A stretch of 64,000 nt of DNA from positions 192,271 to 256,270 of the forward strand of contig PUQB01000316.1 of assembly GCA_003024785.1 (NCBI GenBank), read 5' to 3'. Positions 11,172-24,077 of this stretch are shown here, in pieces. The DNA is from Selaginella tamariscina. Taxonomy: Eukaryota > Streptophyta > Lycopodiopsida > Selaginellales > Selaginellaceae. A program made the position numbers and the translations under genes. Within the stretch, counting starts at the first letter, position 1. Every line of letters starts with the position of its first letter. The notes beneath the pieces were generated by a model. That model worked only from the letters and a program-made list of their open reading frames with translations. It was not told the DNA's origin and did not search any database.

Positions 11172-14100
11172 ATGGAAAATCGTCGGAAATTTGAGGATCC
11201 AGTTCCAAGGAGGTAAGCAGGGAATTTGTTCAAGAACTCTCAAAAATCGCTTTTTTCTCTTCACGCAGCTATCAAATCGAGGTTCTAAAGCGAGCGGAGA
11301 ATGCAAATACAATCGTATGGTTAGAGACAGGGTGCGGTAAGACACTGATCGCTGTCCTTCTCATTCGGTCCTTGTCTCCTCTGTTTCGCAAGCCTTCTAC
11401 AGGAATCTGTGTTTTTCTTGCACCAAACGTCTGTCTCTGTCACCAGGTACGAGCATAAAAGTTTAATTAGTGCGTAGGGAATCATAAAAGCTTAATTAGT
11501 GCGTAGGGAATCGTTAAGAGCTAGCTTTGTTCATACTTAAAAGGTTTGGTGGGAATCGTGAAATGCTTAATCAAATTCGTTAATTATTAACAGCAAGCTA
11601 AAGTTATCGAACAATGGACGGACCTGTATGTTGGTACTTTCGTCGGCGGATGCACCTCTGACGTGAAGTCTTGGACGGATCATCTTCGAAAGTACGAGGT
11701 ATCTCCGTATTGTCTATTAAGTATAAGTACTCCATAGCTAGTTAATGTTGTTTGAGTTCGTTAACTTGTTAAATGCGTTGGTTAAGTCTGGAATTTTATT
11801 CACTGTGCAGGTGTTTGTCATGACGCCTGCGATACTACTGAGAAACCTACGTCATAGGTTTTTCAACCCAGATGACATTGAGCTGCTCATTCTAGACGAA
11901 TGTCATCATTGTGATAAAGGACATCCCTATGCAAATATTATGACGGTATCGTACATACACTCGTGCGTATGTGTTTATTTTAAAACATTTTGTAGGAATT
12001 CTTCCATAAACCTCAAGCAAAATGCCCGAAGATATTAGGCATGACAGCTTCACCAGTGAATGGGAAAGGTCTGGAATACGTTGCTAGGTGTTAGTATCTT
12101 CAACTGAGTTTAGTTTGTTTGCATGCACAGGCAGATCACCAGAATGGTTTAAAGACACCATCGAGCGCCTTGAGGATATACTTCTCTCAAAGGTTCTCTT
12201 CTGTTTGTGATCTCTTGCTACACACATACACGTAGCAATTACATATAATGTTTGACAGGTATACACTGTGAAAAACAAAGAAGAATTGGAAAGGTTCGTT
12301 CCATCGTGTAAGTTGAAAGTCAGGAAATACGAGCTAATTAAAGACTCGGTGGAAGTCCAGTTTGAAAGACAAATGGGATCGCACTTTGAGGTAAGATGCA
12401 TCCTTCAAGTTCATTTGCTTATGTTAAGAATGACATGTTGTGGTTACTGATCTTTCAGGACTTGAGACGAGTACTTTTGCAGTCTCGACTTTTAGAACAA
12501 ATGCACGCAATTAGCCGGATTTTTAAATTTCTGAATCACTGCGTTAATGAGCTTGGTTTATGGTGTGCTAAACAGGTTAGTTAATCATTGCTGCATATGG
12601 TATTATGTGTTGTAAATTTACAGATTATGATAGATACAATGTACAATGGGGTTATAACTATACAAACAAACACATTGTCCACAAATAAAAGTTACGGATA
12701 GATATAATACACATATTTGAAGGAACTTACGTATATATTCTGAGCAGGCAGTGGAGATTTTTTTGGAAGAATCAAATAATAGCTACAAAGAGACATTCCT
12801 CAAGCAGGTGAGAACATGTCTTGACCAAGCACAGTCAGAAGGTAATTACTATATTAACTATGCTTTGAGAAACATATAACACAGTATCTATAGGCGCTTT
12901 AGACGGAAGCCCACTAAACTGTCACCTTTCCACCAAGGTTCAGCTCTTATTAGAGGTGCTTGATGAGTACAAGTGAGACAAACTTAATTCTTTTTTGTAT
13001 TAATTATACAATTATTCATTATACTAACTCACTGGTATATACTTTATGCATAGATTGTACTAACTATATGTATATATTCTATATATGTTCATGTTATATT
13101 GACTGTACTACATATTATTTACTAAATATGTAGCATGAGACGAGTTAATTATACTAATATACAGTAATTGTATGTCTCTCTTACTCAGTGAATATTTTTG
13201 TACAGGGAAACAGAACATTTACGATGCATTGTGTTTGTGGAAAGACGGATTGCCGCAAAAGTTTTGAGTTCTCTGTTGAATCATCTCGGTATTAATTGCG
13301 AATGCATAGCAAGTCACCGGAATAGTATGAGAGGCATGTCCCCTTCGTTTCAGAAAAGTGCTTTACAAAAGTTCCGTGATGGCCAGGTACTTACACATTT
13401 TCTTATACATCTATATTTCGTTTTTGTCTCACCGTTTTGAAATAAAATGTCTGTCTAGCGTGTATACAAGTAAATTTGTCACTCCGTTTACTTCTTTAAT
13501 GTTTCGGTCTACACATAATATGAACATATGTGTGTGTGTGTATACGTATATGTATGCGTGATAAATCATTTCTAGTACATTATCTGCACTACTGCTTACT
13601 ACTTATCTTTTTTGTTTGTTTTACAGATAAGATGTTTGGTGGCTACTAATGTAGCTGAGGAAGGTCTGGACGTTCAAAGCTGTTCGCTAGTTATACGATT
13701 TGACATGCCCAAGACCGAAAAGAGTAATATACAGTCAAGAGGCCGTGCTCGCCAAGCAGGCTCCGACTATGTTATTCTCGTGGAATTGTAAGTCGATATA
13801 TTTGTATTTATAATGTACGTATTTATTGCTAATTAGTTTCTATAATTATAATCTAAATTCATTCTTCTTTTTTGTTTATAGGGGAAACTCTATGCAAGAG
13901 AAGCATCTGGAATCATTACTGGCAGGCGAACAAATAATGCAAGGGGAGATACGTAAAACCGATTGTACACGGGACATCCAGTTCAATTATCATTGCAAGG
14001 AGAGTTACTGTGTTGAATCTACCGGTGCAGTTGTGAACGTGGATTCAGGTGTTTCTTTACTCCATCACTACTGCTCAACTCTAAAATGCAATGATAAGTA

Positions 14101-16697
14101 AGTTTTATTTATTATTGTATAGATTTTGCATGATCGTAATAATGCATTCATAAATTATACTAGATGTAAATAGACTTCCCCTCAATTGACGTAGTTGTGT
14201 AATTTGTAAATACCAACCAATTTCTAGTTAGCTAACATGTAGTTTTAGAATAGTAACATAAAATATCGTAAATGATGCCACACACACACACATATATATT
14301 CACATGTTTACGTTATTTTGCCAGAAAACCTGACTTTAACTACTGGCCAGACAAGAATGGGATTGTCTGTAGTGTGAAACTTCCTGAGAATGCACAAGTC
14401 GACTATATTGTGGGCCAAGCTTGCCCAACCGAAGAAATGGCTAGAAAAATCGTTTGTGTGGAGGCATGCAAGCAACTACATCTTGGAAAGTCATTATATA
14501 ACATTAAACTATATTATATATTTTTTCGTACATGATACATCGTAACGTACAGGGGCTTTGTCGGACTACCTTACAGTTTCTATACATGATAAAGAAGCGG
14601 ATATTCCAGGTACTATAAAGGCGTATATGTTTTGTAGAAATGTACCGCTTAATGTCCAATGTATATAATACATAACTTCTTCATTCATAAACCCGTATAA
14701 GCTACAGAGTGTAGTAGGTATATCTTATGTCTTGTGCTTTGTGTGTGAGTGTGAGAGAGAGAGAATATACTGTACTGTTATATGTTACGGACTTATATAT
14801 TGTGGTTACAGATTCAGAACCTGAAGAAGACCAGATGGGTTTGTACGAGACAGTAATACCTGAAGTCTTCAAAGGGAATATTCACTGTGCTTCAGAAGGA
14901 ATCATGCTCGTCTCCTATGTACTGTCGATTGTTCCGTGCGAACATCAAATTCCGTACCGTAACTTTGCTCTGTTTTTGCCTTCGTGCTTAGACGGAGCCA
15001 TTGAAGCAGCGTGTATTCAACTGGACCTGGGCAATAACAGAAAGCTCACAGTTAACATAACTCTTACTGAACCCGTCGTCTTTGACAAGTTAAAGGTATG
15101 TGTTTCGTTATTTAACCGAATATGATAGTTAATTTATATATATTAGACATATACACGGTCATTATTATAACTAATTAAGAGAACTATCTAAATTGCAAGG
15201 TATCCTTGGCTAAACAATTTCATGAGAAGGTTTTGTCTACACTCTGGAGTTACAGCTCTACTCAACAAACTCAGTGTTCTTCTCGGTCTTATTTTCTTCT
15301 TCCACTTTTATCTGGCGAATCCAATGCTACCAAGGTTGATTGGAAATACTTAACCTCTGCTGGTCGGTATTTTACTATGAGTTGTGATGTGTGCGTGTGC
15401 GCATGTGTCTATGCATTATAAATCCATCGTTTCACGTCAGTTTTGTGGACCTTATTAGCTTTATTAAGCATATTAACCGCTTGAACTGTGTGTGTGTGTG
15501 TATGTAGGTGTGCTAGTTACTTAAATATTTATGTTGTACAGGTAACGGTTTCAAATCATGCCAGGAATCCGACCAGCTTCTACATTTTGCAAATTGTTCG
15601 ATACCAATTAATGATGCTAAGCAGCGACTTATCCTTACTAAACACAACGAGAGACCAATATTTTACTGTATTCTCGATATTCTTCACGGAACGACTTCAG
15701 ACAGCCCCATGCCAGGTTCTACATACAGCAACTATACGAAGTACTTTTTGAAAAAGTAGGTGTATCCATCTATATTACTGATACATGTGCCTGTATATAT
15801 ATGTGTGTGTGTGTGTGTGTGTCTGTATACTTGCGTGTCTGTGTGCGCGCGCGTGTGAAGAGGGAGGAATGTCGTTTCGTGAAGAATACACATTTAAGCT
15901 CATGAATACACTCCTGAACACACACATGGAACGATCTTTCTGCGGTACTATGCAGGCACAATCTTCACATACAGCATCCAGCTCAACCTCTTCTACAGGT
16001 GAAACGTCTAAGGCGTCCCAAAAACTGTTTGCTCCGAAGGTCGAGCAGTGGATCTCGTAAGTCAATACTCTATATGAACTTATTTTGCTCTTGTTATCAT
16101 TATACATGTATAAGTTATGCATCCTGTTTTACGTATTCTTATTTGCATACACACATGTATCATACATAGATAATCATGCAGGTCTTCATAAAGTGTTTAC
16201 TGAAGAACTTCCACCTGAACTTTGCACTGTCTTGAATATGGAAGTTGATTTCTCCATCGTCAATACTTCGACAGTACTACCGTCAGTTATGCACCGTTTA
16301 GAGTGTTTATTTTCTGCTACCCAGGTTCAGAAGCATATCGGTTTATACGTCTCTGAAACAAGTGTAAGTTTCTTTTTGTTTCTCGTCTTGTTAAACACTA
16401 CAACCTGGCCATTTAACATAACTAAGCTGTAGTTTATTGACTATATATATAATTTTCTGTAGATATTAAGTGCATTGACTGCTGCTAGCTGTAATGAAGC
16501 GTTCTCTCTTGAAAGGCTTGAACTATTAGGTGACTCGTTTCTGAAACTTGTTTCGAGTTTCCACTTTTTCTTCTTATATCCCGAGGAGCGAGAAGGATTT
16601 CTTTCTCAAAAACGTAAACAAGTTATCTGTAACTACTACTTGTACACCCTTGCCTTAACTAAGAAACTCGAGGTACGTTCAACACTTGATCTCGTTA

Positions 16698-16747
<50 letters not shown>

Positions 16748-17290
16748 ACATGATACACACATGGACAAGCAGACATGCATAATATGGTGCCTTTTACAGA
16801 CTTATGCAAGAAATGGAGAATTCGATCCAAGTGATTGGGTGGTGCCTAGGTTTATATGTACTCCAGATGCCGTACACAATAAGAACTCAGCACAAATATG
16901 TGACAAAGGACATCGTTACCTCTCCAGAAAATCAATCGCGGATGTAGTAGAGGCCTTAATTGGAGCATATATCGCTGAGTGCTCTGCTGAGTCTGCATAT
17001 AATTTCATGAAATGGTGTGGATTCGAGCTAGAGTCAGAATACACGTCAACCCTACCTTCTTCACATCAGCTTGATCAGGTAGCTTGTTATACATGTTGTA
17101 TAGATGCATACACATACCACATGTGTGCGTATATATTTTGGGTGTGTAAACAATGTAAATAACCATGTAACCTTCCAGTCATTGAAATTTGATGAATTGG
17201 AGGAAACACTTGGATACAAATTCTGCAACAAGAGTCTTCTCGTTGAGGCTTTTACTCATGCAACCTACAATGAAAATTCTTATCAGGTAA

Positions 17291-17322
<32 letters not shown>

Positions 17323-19581
17323 CACACAACACACACACACACACACACCCACACATGCACAACGATGCATTTTCTAGTTCGCCAGGACACTCAGTTCTTT
17401 TCACTTACTGTAAATTAACATACATATACGCATACTGATTTATTTTTATATGGTTAAAATCATACAATCTAGGATAGAAATTTCTTCGACAAGTAGAAAC
17501 TGTGTGTATGTATGTAGTTATGTAATTAATACGCTAAGAACCATCAACACTTGTGGTTACATGCTTAACCTTTACTGTTATTCTGTACACACGCACGCAC
17601 AATATGGTCTGACGTATATCTGGCAGAGGCTAGAGTATTTAGGTGATGCGGTCCTCGACTATCTTGTAGTTCTGCATCTCTATGCAACTTTCCCGTTGTT
17701 GCAACCGGGAGACCTGAGCGATCTTAAATCTGCAACTGTGAACAAGCATTGGCTTACTTATGTTTCTGTACGACACAATCTCCATAATTATCTCCTTCAA
17801 AACTGTGCAATTTTGCTGGAAGATGTAAACGCCTTTGTAGAAAAGATTTCTACCCTGTGTTTCAAGGACTGGCAAGATAACGAGCCTCCAAAGGTATGTT
17901 TGACAAACGTATGGATGTTGTGTTTTTCTCTGTGTGTGTGTGTGTGTGTGTATGTTTATACATATGCCAGGCATATCATTATGTGCATATATACATAATG
18001 TAGTTGTGGGAATATCAACAAGTATCATAATGACAGATATTCAGTGACTTAGTTGAGTCGCTTGCGGGAGCTCTGTTCCTTGACACGCAAGGGGATTTGC
18101 ATAAAACTTGGAGTATTCTGAAGCCCATTGTGGATCCTATTGCAAGCCCTGAAAGCTTGGTTTTGCATCCGGTGCGAGAGCTACAAGAGTTAAGTCAGCT
18201 CAAAAAGTTTTCTGTGGAATATACGCATTCCACGGAGTATACACGGTCATCCTGCGTCGTCAAGTTCAATGCTGAGACCGTCATCGAAGAACTAGCAGTA
18301 CAGGTGTGTGTGCGTCTGTTTGTTGATGACTTATATACATATTTACGATTATAAGTACATCATATCTTTGTGTATGTGTTTAAAGTATGCTCTGTAATGC
18401 AGGGGTAAACAGGAAAGCTGGTAAGAAGGAGGCTGCAGCCGATGCTTTGGCCAAACTGAAGGTATAGCTTAATTGTGTGTGTGCGTGTACTAACTATTTG
18501 GCTATGAATTACAGACTTCTGGTTATCAACATCCACGGCATAAATCGCTACTCGCGCTGGAAACTGTGATGGAGTCGAACCCAGAAACTATCGTAAACAG
18601 AGGCTTAAACCTCGAGATGAAGGTTAAAACTCACATCGTTAACGATGATGATATATCTGGTATATCCAGCGAGGTCAAAAGTTTCCATAAAATGGTATGT
18701 TCTGTACCTCCGTGTGTGTGGGTATGGGGATTTTATGCATCGCTTCTTTCCTTGCAGTTGTATCAAGAAGGTCAATTATGGAACTCCAAGACGTTGATCA
18801 ATGCATTTCAAGCACGGAAGTACATGGTAATTTTTTTGTTTCTTTTATATAATCAAAATAAACATTTATTGTTATTGTGCAGTCTCCGCATCAACTTCAG
18901 GAAATAGTCATGACACATGGGAATGTCCCGTTCAAGAGGCAAATGGTATGATGTTTATCTTATATATACACGTCCATACACATATATGTATATACGCTGC
19001 ATCTATACATATATTATAATGACCAAGTTACCCGTTATTTTTGTAGATATTTCTACTTCAACTCTAGAACAGTATGCTGTCGGAAGGCCTAGGCAGCTTC
19101 TTCGAGAGTTCTGCGCTAAATTACGTCTGCCAAATCCAATATACGAGTGCTTGGAAGAAAGAGGACCATCACATATGAAAGAGTTTGTGTGTGTGTGTGT
19201 GTGTGTGTCTCTCTCTCTCTCTCTATACATATATATATATATATCGCCTATATAACACGTCGTAAGTTGTGCGATATATACAAATGATATTGGATATAAA
19301 TGATTGGGTTCAAATTTGTTAATGCATTTTGACATAAGCCATCGTGTAGATGCAATACATGTATAATTAACCATCTTGTCTATTTTATTATACATAAGCA
19401 TATAATCTTAATGTATTTTTATATCTTGGGCAGGTTTACTTATACGGCGAGAGTTCAATGCACAGATGAACAAGGGTATCAAGTGAGGGGAGACCCGCAG
19501 AGAAGTGTAAGACGAGCACAAGACTCTGCAGCAATGTACGCACTAGATCATCTTAACAGGAATTCTCAAACCACGAGGTAA
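11172..19581 (+). CDS. DCL4: Dicer-like protein, best fit DCL4 class
   Basis: Multi-exon RNase III enzyme that cuts long dsRNA into siRNAs in the nucleus. Exon 1 (11172-11212) joins across a 56-bp intron to give ...PRSYQIEVLKRA. Domains in order: DExD helicase with Walker A TGCGKT (about 11325) and DECHH (11895-11909), helicase C with QSRGRARQ (13732-13758), DUF283 dimerisation domain (about 13980-14480), PAZ (about 15200-15750), RNase IIIa with ERLELLGDSFL (about 16511) and ADVVEALIGAY (about 16935), RNase IIIb with RLEYLGDAVLDYL (17627) and SDLVESLAGALFLDT (18040), then two dsRNA-binding domains (about 18165-18460 and 19060-19575). All four RNase III acidic pairs are present. The TGCGKT helicase motif, FLAP text and double dsRBD favour DCL4, but DCL1/2/3 are not excluded. 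Two oddities: a GA donor at 14486, and a frame break after the PAZ exon (about 15754). Confidence 0.92.
14486..14552 (+). other. Non-canonical GA-AG intron in the Dicer-like gene
   Basis: The DUF283 exon must join ...KQLHLG to ALSDYL. The only phase-correct junction places the donor at 14486, where the sequence is G|GAAAGTCATT. A normal plant donor would read G|GTAAGT, so one T is replaced by A. The acceptor CGTACAG at 14552 is normal. The nearby GT at 14491 gives the wrong frame and an early stop. Confidence 0.6.
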
Positions 19582-19670
19582 AATTAGTAATTAAAACTAT
19601 AGCTAAAAGCTTTTAAACGTAATTATTTATTAGTAAATTATTTAATGTAGATGACATGCATTCATGTTAA

Positions 19671-19751
19671 GTCAGGATGGCCGAGTTGGTCTAAGGCGCT
19701 AATTTCAGGTACTAGTTCGTAAAAGCATGGGTTCGAATCCCATTCTTAACA
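19671..19751 (+). tRNA. tRNA-Leu (CAG) copy, probably degenerating
   Basis: It is the same tRNA-Leu(CAG) as at 10180 but with mismatches: one in the acceptor stem (C against A) and one in the anticodon stem (CTAAT against ACTAG). The B-box GGGTTCGAATCCC and the A-box are intact. It begins 90 bp after the stop of the Dicer-like gene. It may be a pseudogene. Confidence 0.7.
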
Positions 19752-21901
19752 TGTTATGCGAATTATAATGTATCGTTTCTTATTAATAAGAGCATTCTTG
19801 AATATATATATATATATATATGATATTCCTGATGTTTATGTATGTACTTCAATGGTTCCCATCTGATTTTTAATACTTTTTTGTTTCACACATTAATAAC
19901 TATTTTAACTCTGAAGTGTTACTTAAAACCACTCTTATTACGCACTCATTTAAGTTAATTTAAATTGAATTATTTTAACATTGAACTAGTCCAAAGTATT
20001 TTAATAAAATCTATACAATGTAATTAAACATTCCACATCAGCTTGTAGTTATTTTAAGGGTTAAATTAGGGTTCTTGTTCGCCTAAATTGACAGATTTGA
20101 AGCTTGTTTAAGCCCTAAAATAACCTGCACGCATAATAAACAAAGTTAATTTAAAAATTAACTAAACGTAAAATTTAATATTCAACTATATAAGTTGTTA
20201 AATAGATGTAGTTAAGCTTAAAATTTAATATTCAACTACATAAGTTGTTAAAACGAAGGGAGTTAAATTAAATATTTTAATGTACTACAGTGCAGAGAAT
20301 TTAACAATTTAATATTATATTTAATTATTTAACATCACTAACATCAGGTGCGGACGGGACCAAAATGTGCTTATATACATATATAAACCTTATGTATTTA
20401 TATTACTCAATCGTCATTTTTAATGTCAACGTATATACATGTGATTTACCGTACAAAGAAACATATAATCTTTACGATATGTTATACAATTAAATTATTA
20501 CGATAAATTAAAAATTAATGGTATATAAATTTAGTATATCGATGTTGTGATGTGACAGTTTTATGAAAAAAACACAATCATGTGTTTTTCTTGAATAATA
20601 AATTCGTACTATTATCATTTATCTTAACATGTCAAATTTAATGATATATGCAAACTTAATATTAGATTAAAACATATTATAAGTAATTATAACTTTATAG
20701 TTTTAAGTAGAATTCTTAAGATTATTATTATCATTAGAATAAATAAATTCATTAATAAATTTACATTATAAAATTAAATTTAAATTAAAAAAATGTTTAA
20801 TCTAAATAACTAAATCCAATATTTAAATACAAATTCAAAATTTCAGCATTAAATGTGTTAGAAAAAGTATATAATCATGTAAAATATTATATATTTTTTG
20901 TTAAGTAAGCTTGTCCATGGTAATATTAATGCACTTTTTTAATTTTATTTGCAATTATTATTTGTTAATTCAATATAAATTTCATCAATAATTCTCATAT
21001 AAATTATAATCATGTCATAGAAGAATATATTTAACATTATATGCTATTTTCATATCATGTTTGTGTTTTGTATTATATACTAATGTGACGACATTAGTAC
21101 TATCTCATATGTTGCACGCACGTGTGTCTCTGTATAATATACTATACATGTGCATATATACACCATGTCTATTTTATCATATAAGCAATACTAGAAATAT
21201 ATAATACAAATGTTATTATTTATATCTTACGTTTACATGTTATATAATTTTAAAATCTATAAGGAAACTCTTGGAATGTATAATGTATAACATGTACATA
21301 TTATGCAGTCCTGTGTGCGTGTCGATACATGTGCATACATTAATATGTATGTATGATTAATAAAACTATATATTTATATATAAATGTTATGTACATTCTA
21401 TAATTGACATTCTATGTGCTATTCTGGCTATCAAACAAAATAGAATTCATGTATGATTGGTTTTGCTAAGGTTAGTAGATGATTCACATTAATCCAGTTG
21501 TTATATTATAAGTTTTTATTTCTTTATTACATATAATATTAATACATTGAAAATCATATGTTTGTAAGCTTTGGAGTTCTAAATATGCAAGACTTGAAAC
21601 TTAATAAAATATAATATGTTTTTAACCTAACAGTTTAAATAGGTTACCTACTTATTTAATTTTTTATATCGAGTGGTATATGTGGTGGTATCCCACTGGC
21701 TAGTATACTATGCGCATTCAATCCAGGCCTGCTACTCCTGCATGTCTTTAATATGCCTCCAAATGCCATTATGTTGGGAGTCTACAAAGTGTCTCACACA
21801 CTCTCTCTAATCCCATATATCTCTCTTTTTACCCGTTCAGATCCCCATTTCCATGTGATACTTCTTTATCTTCTTCTGGGTCTCTCATTAAGCTATGCGA
21901 T
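19752..21901. other. AT-rich spacer without genes
   Basis: About 2.1 kb of strongly AT-rich sequence with many stops in all frames, a (TA)n tract at 19803-19821 and a short direct repeat (TTAAAATTTAATATTCAACTA...) around 20168 and 20217. No coding or RNA gene is supported. Just before the GPAT start the sequence becomes CT-rich (21790-21850), which could be a 5' leader. Confidence 0.6.
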
Positions 21902-23790
21902 ATGGGAAAGTATACGACTCTTGGGAGGATTTGGGAATTCTCTTCCACTCTCATGAAATCCCCAATCCCATTTGATCCCATCGAGAAATGTGATTTTCTG
22001 GACCGTGGAGATGATCTTGTTGTGTCACACCTTGAAGGTACGTGCGTGTGCGTGTGCGTGTGCGTGTGTATATTCATAAGAGAGAGAGAGGTCTGCTTGT
22101 GTACGTGAGAATGGATAATACTGAATAGGTACTCTACTGAGGTCCACAAGCTACTTTCCATACTTTCTACTGGTGGCGCTCGAGGCAGGGAGTGTAATAC
22201 GTGCAGTAATTCTGCTGGTGATTTACCCAACATTATGTGTTCTTTGTACGGAAGCAAACAAGATACAGATTATGTCATTTGTTACCTTCATAGGGATTAA
22301 AATGACAGTAATCGAGCGGGTTTCCATTGCAGTTCTTCCAAAGTTCTTCCTCGAGGACATGCATCTACACGCCTTTCGCGTATTCACTGCGTGTGGCAAG
22401 AAGTACGTATATACATATATATATCTGTGTGTATGCTGACAATGAGCACTGTAGATACGTGTTTACTGCAATGCCAAGGGTGATGGTGGAGCATTTCTTG
22501 AAGAACTATGTTGGGGCAGATATAGTTCTTGGTACAGAGCTCCATGTCGCTCGAGGAGGGTTTTGCACAGGGTTTTTAGAGTCCCCAGGTGTTCTTGAAG
22601 GAGGTAATAAGGCATTCGCTTTGAGAAAATACCTTCGTGACAGGATACCTGATCTCGCTCTTGGCTGCAATAGATCTGATTTCCCTTACATGGCACTTTG
22701 CAAGGTGTGTATGCGTGCGTGCGTGCGTGTGTGTATAGACAATGTGTGTATTACTCTACAGGAGGCATACGTGGTTATAAATGGACGGTCGGCAGAAGCA
22801 GTACCAAGAGACGAGTATGTGAAACCGTTCGTTTTTCACGATGGAAGAATAACGTGTCGTCCTACACCACTCAAGGCTCTAGCACTCCTCCTCTGGGCAC
22901 CAATGGGAATCACACTTGCTCTACTCCGGGGTTCGATTCCTCTCCTCGTCTCCGATGTACGAATTGCCCTCGCTCTATGTGCTTTGCTTGGTGTTAAAGT
23001 TCGTGTCACAGGCACGCCACCTCGCTTAACGGGTACGTGCGTGCGTGTGTGGAAGACTCTCTTATCATGCTGCTCTACCGCAGGTCGTGGGAAAGGGGGA
23101 GGTACACTATTTGTATGTTCGCACCGAACACTACTTGATCCAGTATTCCTATCTGGAGCTGTGCAAAGAAGAGTATCAGCAGTTACATACAGTATAAGCC
23201 GTGTATCCGAGGTGCTGGCCCCAATTAAAACTATACGACTAACACGTTGCAGAAGCCAGGACGCACGACGTATGCACAACGTGCTCCTTGAAGAGTGTAA
23301 GGACTTAGTTGTGTGTCCCGAGGGTACTACTTGTCGAGAACCGTATTTACTACGGTTTAGCTCCCTGTTTGCGGAGCTTTCGGATGATATAGTACCGGTT
23401 GCCGTGGATGTAAGGTACACATACATGTATACATCCATATGTATATATTTACATGTATATATGTTGTACAGGGTACAGTTTTTCTATGGTACTACTGCGA
23501 GGGGATGGAAGGCATTAGATCCATTATACTTTCTAATGAATCCCAAGCCAGAGTACAATATACAATTCCTGGATAAGCTTCCAAAGGAGAAGACGTGTTC
23601 TGCAGGGAACTCAGCACACGAGGTTGCAAATTACATACAGAGCTGTATAGCGGAGAAACTAGGGTTTCAGTGCACCAATCTGACTAGAAAAGATAAGTAT
23701 ATGATGCTTGCTGGAAATGAAGGGTATGTTTCTAAGCAGAGGAGCTTTAGACGCTCGTTGAAGCGTGTAAGAAGTAAGCTTGGTAGCTGA
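21902..23790 (+). CDS. GPAT: Glycerol-3-phosphate acyltransferase (GPAT, land-plant sn-2 family)
   Basis: Six exons assemble cleanly into about 526 aa: 21902-22037, 22129-22402, 22455-22704, 22762-23032, 23084-23414, 23472-23790, all with GT-AG introns of 49-91 bp class size. The N-terminal HAD-like domain carries HLEGTLLRS where active members have DxDGTLL, and GCNRSD in place of GDxxTD, so the phosphatase activity is probably lost, as in GPAT5/7-type enzymes. A hydrophobic pair of segments follows. Acyltransferase motifs are intact: HRTLLD (about 23120), SISRVSEVLAPI, and PEGTTCREPYLLRF (about 23320). The C-terminus FTRKDKY-like region (LTRKDKY) is conserved. The enzyme acylates glycerol-3-phosphate at the ER for cutin or suberin precursors; the exact subclass is inference. 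Confidence 0.93.
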
Positions 23791-24077
23791 TGTAACTTAT
23801 CTCTTAAGTAAAATTAAGACAGGAACGTTCTGTATGTGTGTACGTTGTGCGCGTGTGTATGTGGTTTATAACACAGTAAGTATACGGTGTTTGCTACTAA
23901 GTGTGCAGTGCGTAGGTAATGTGTCCATCTTGAATTGACCACCACGTGTCTTCTTTAAGAAAGTTTCAATAAACTCATGCACATGTATGTAGCTCAGGTT
24001 TAGGGTTGTCAAGGCTGATTTGGCCACGTGGTCTTGTTGGTAACTATGCTAATTAGAAGTCAGGGTGTAATTACGAA

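Noticed and set aside
22836..23438. 200-aa minus-strand ORF
   Set aside because: It is antisense to GPAT exons 4-5.
22327..23790. A single uninterrupted 487-aa ORF as the GPAT gene
   Set aside because: It includes three intron sequences with clear GT-AG borders that would insert 17-19 non-conserved residues into conserved blocks, and its first 40 residues are out of frame with the real exon 2 and replace the N-terminal domain. The six-exon model gives the normal family length.
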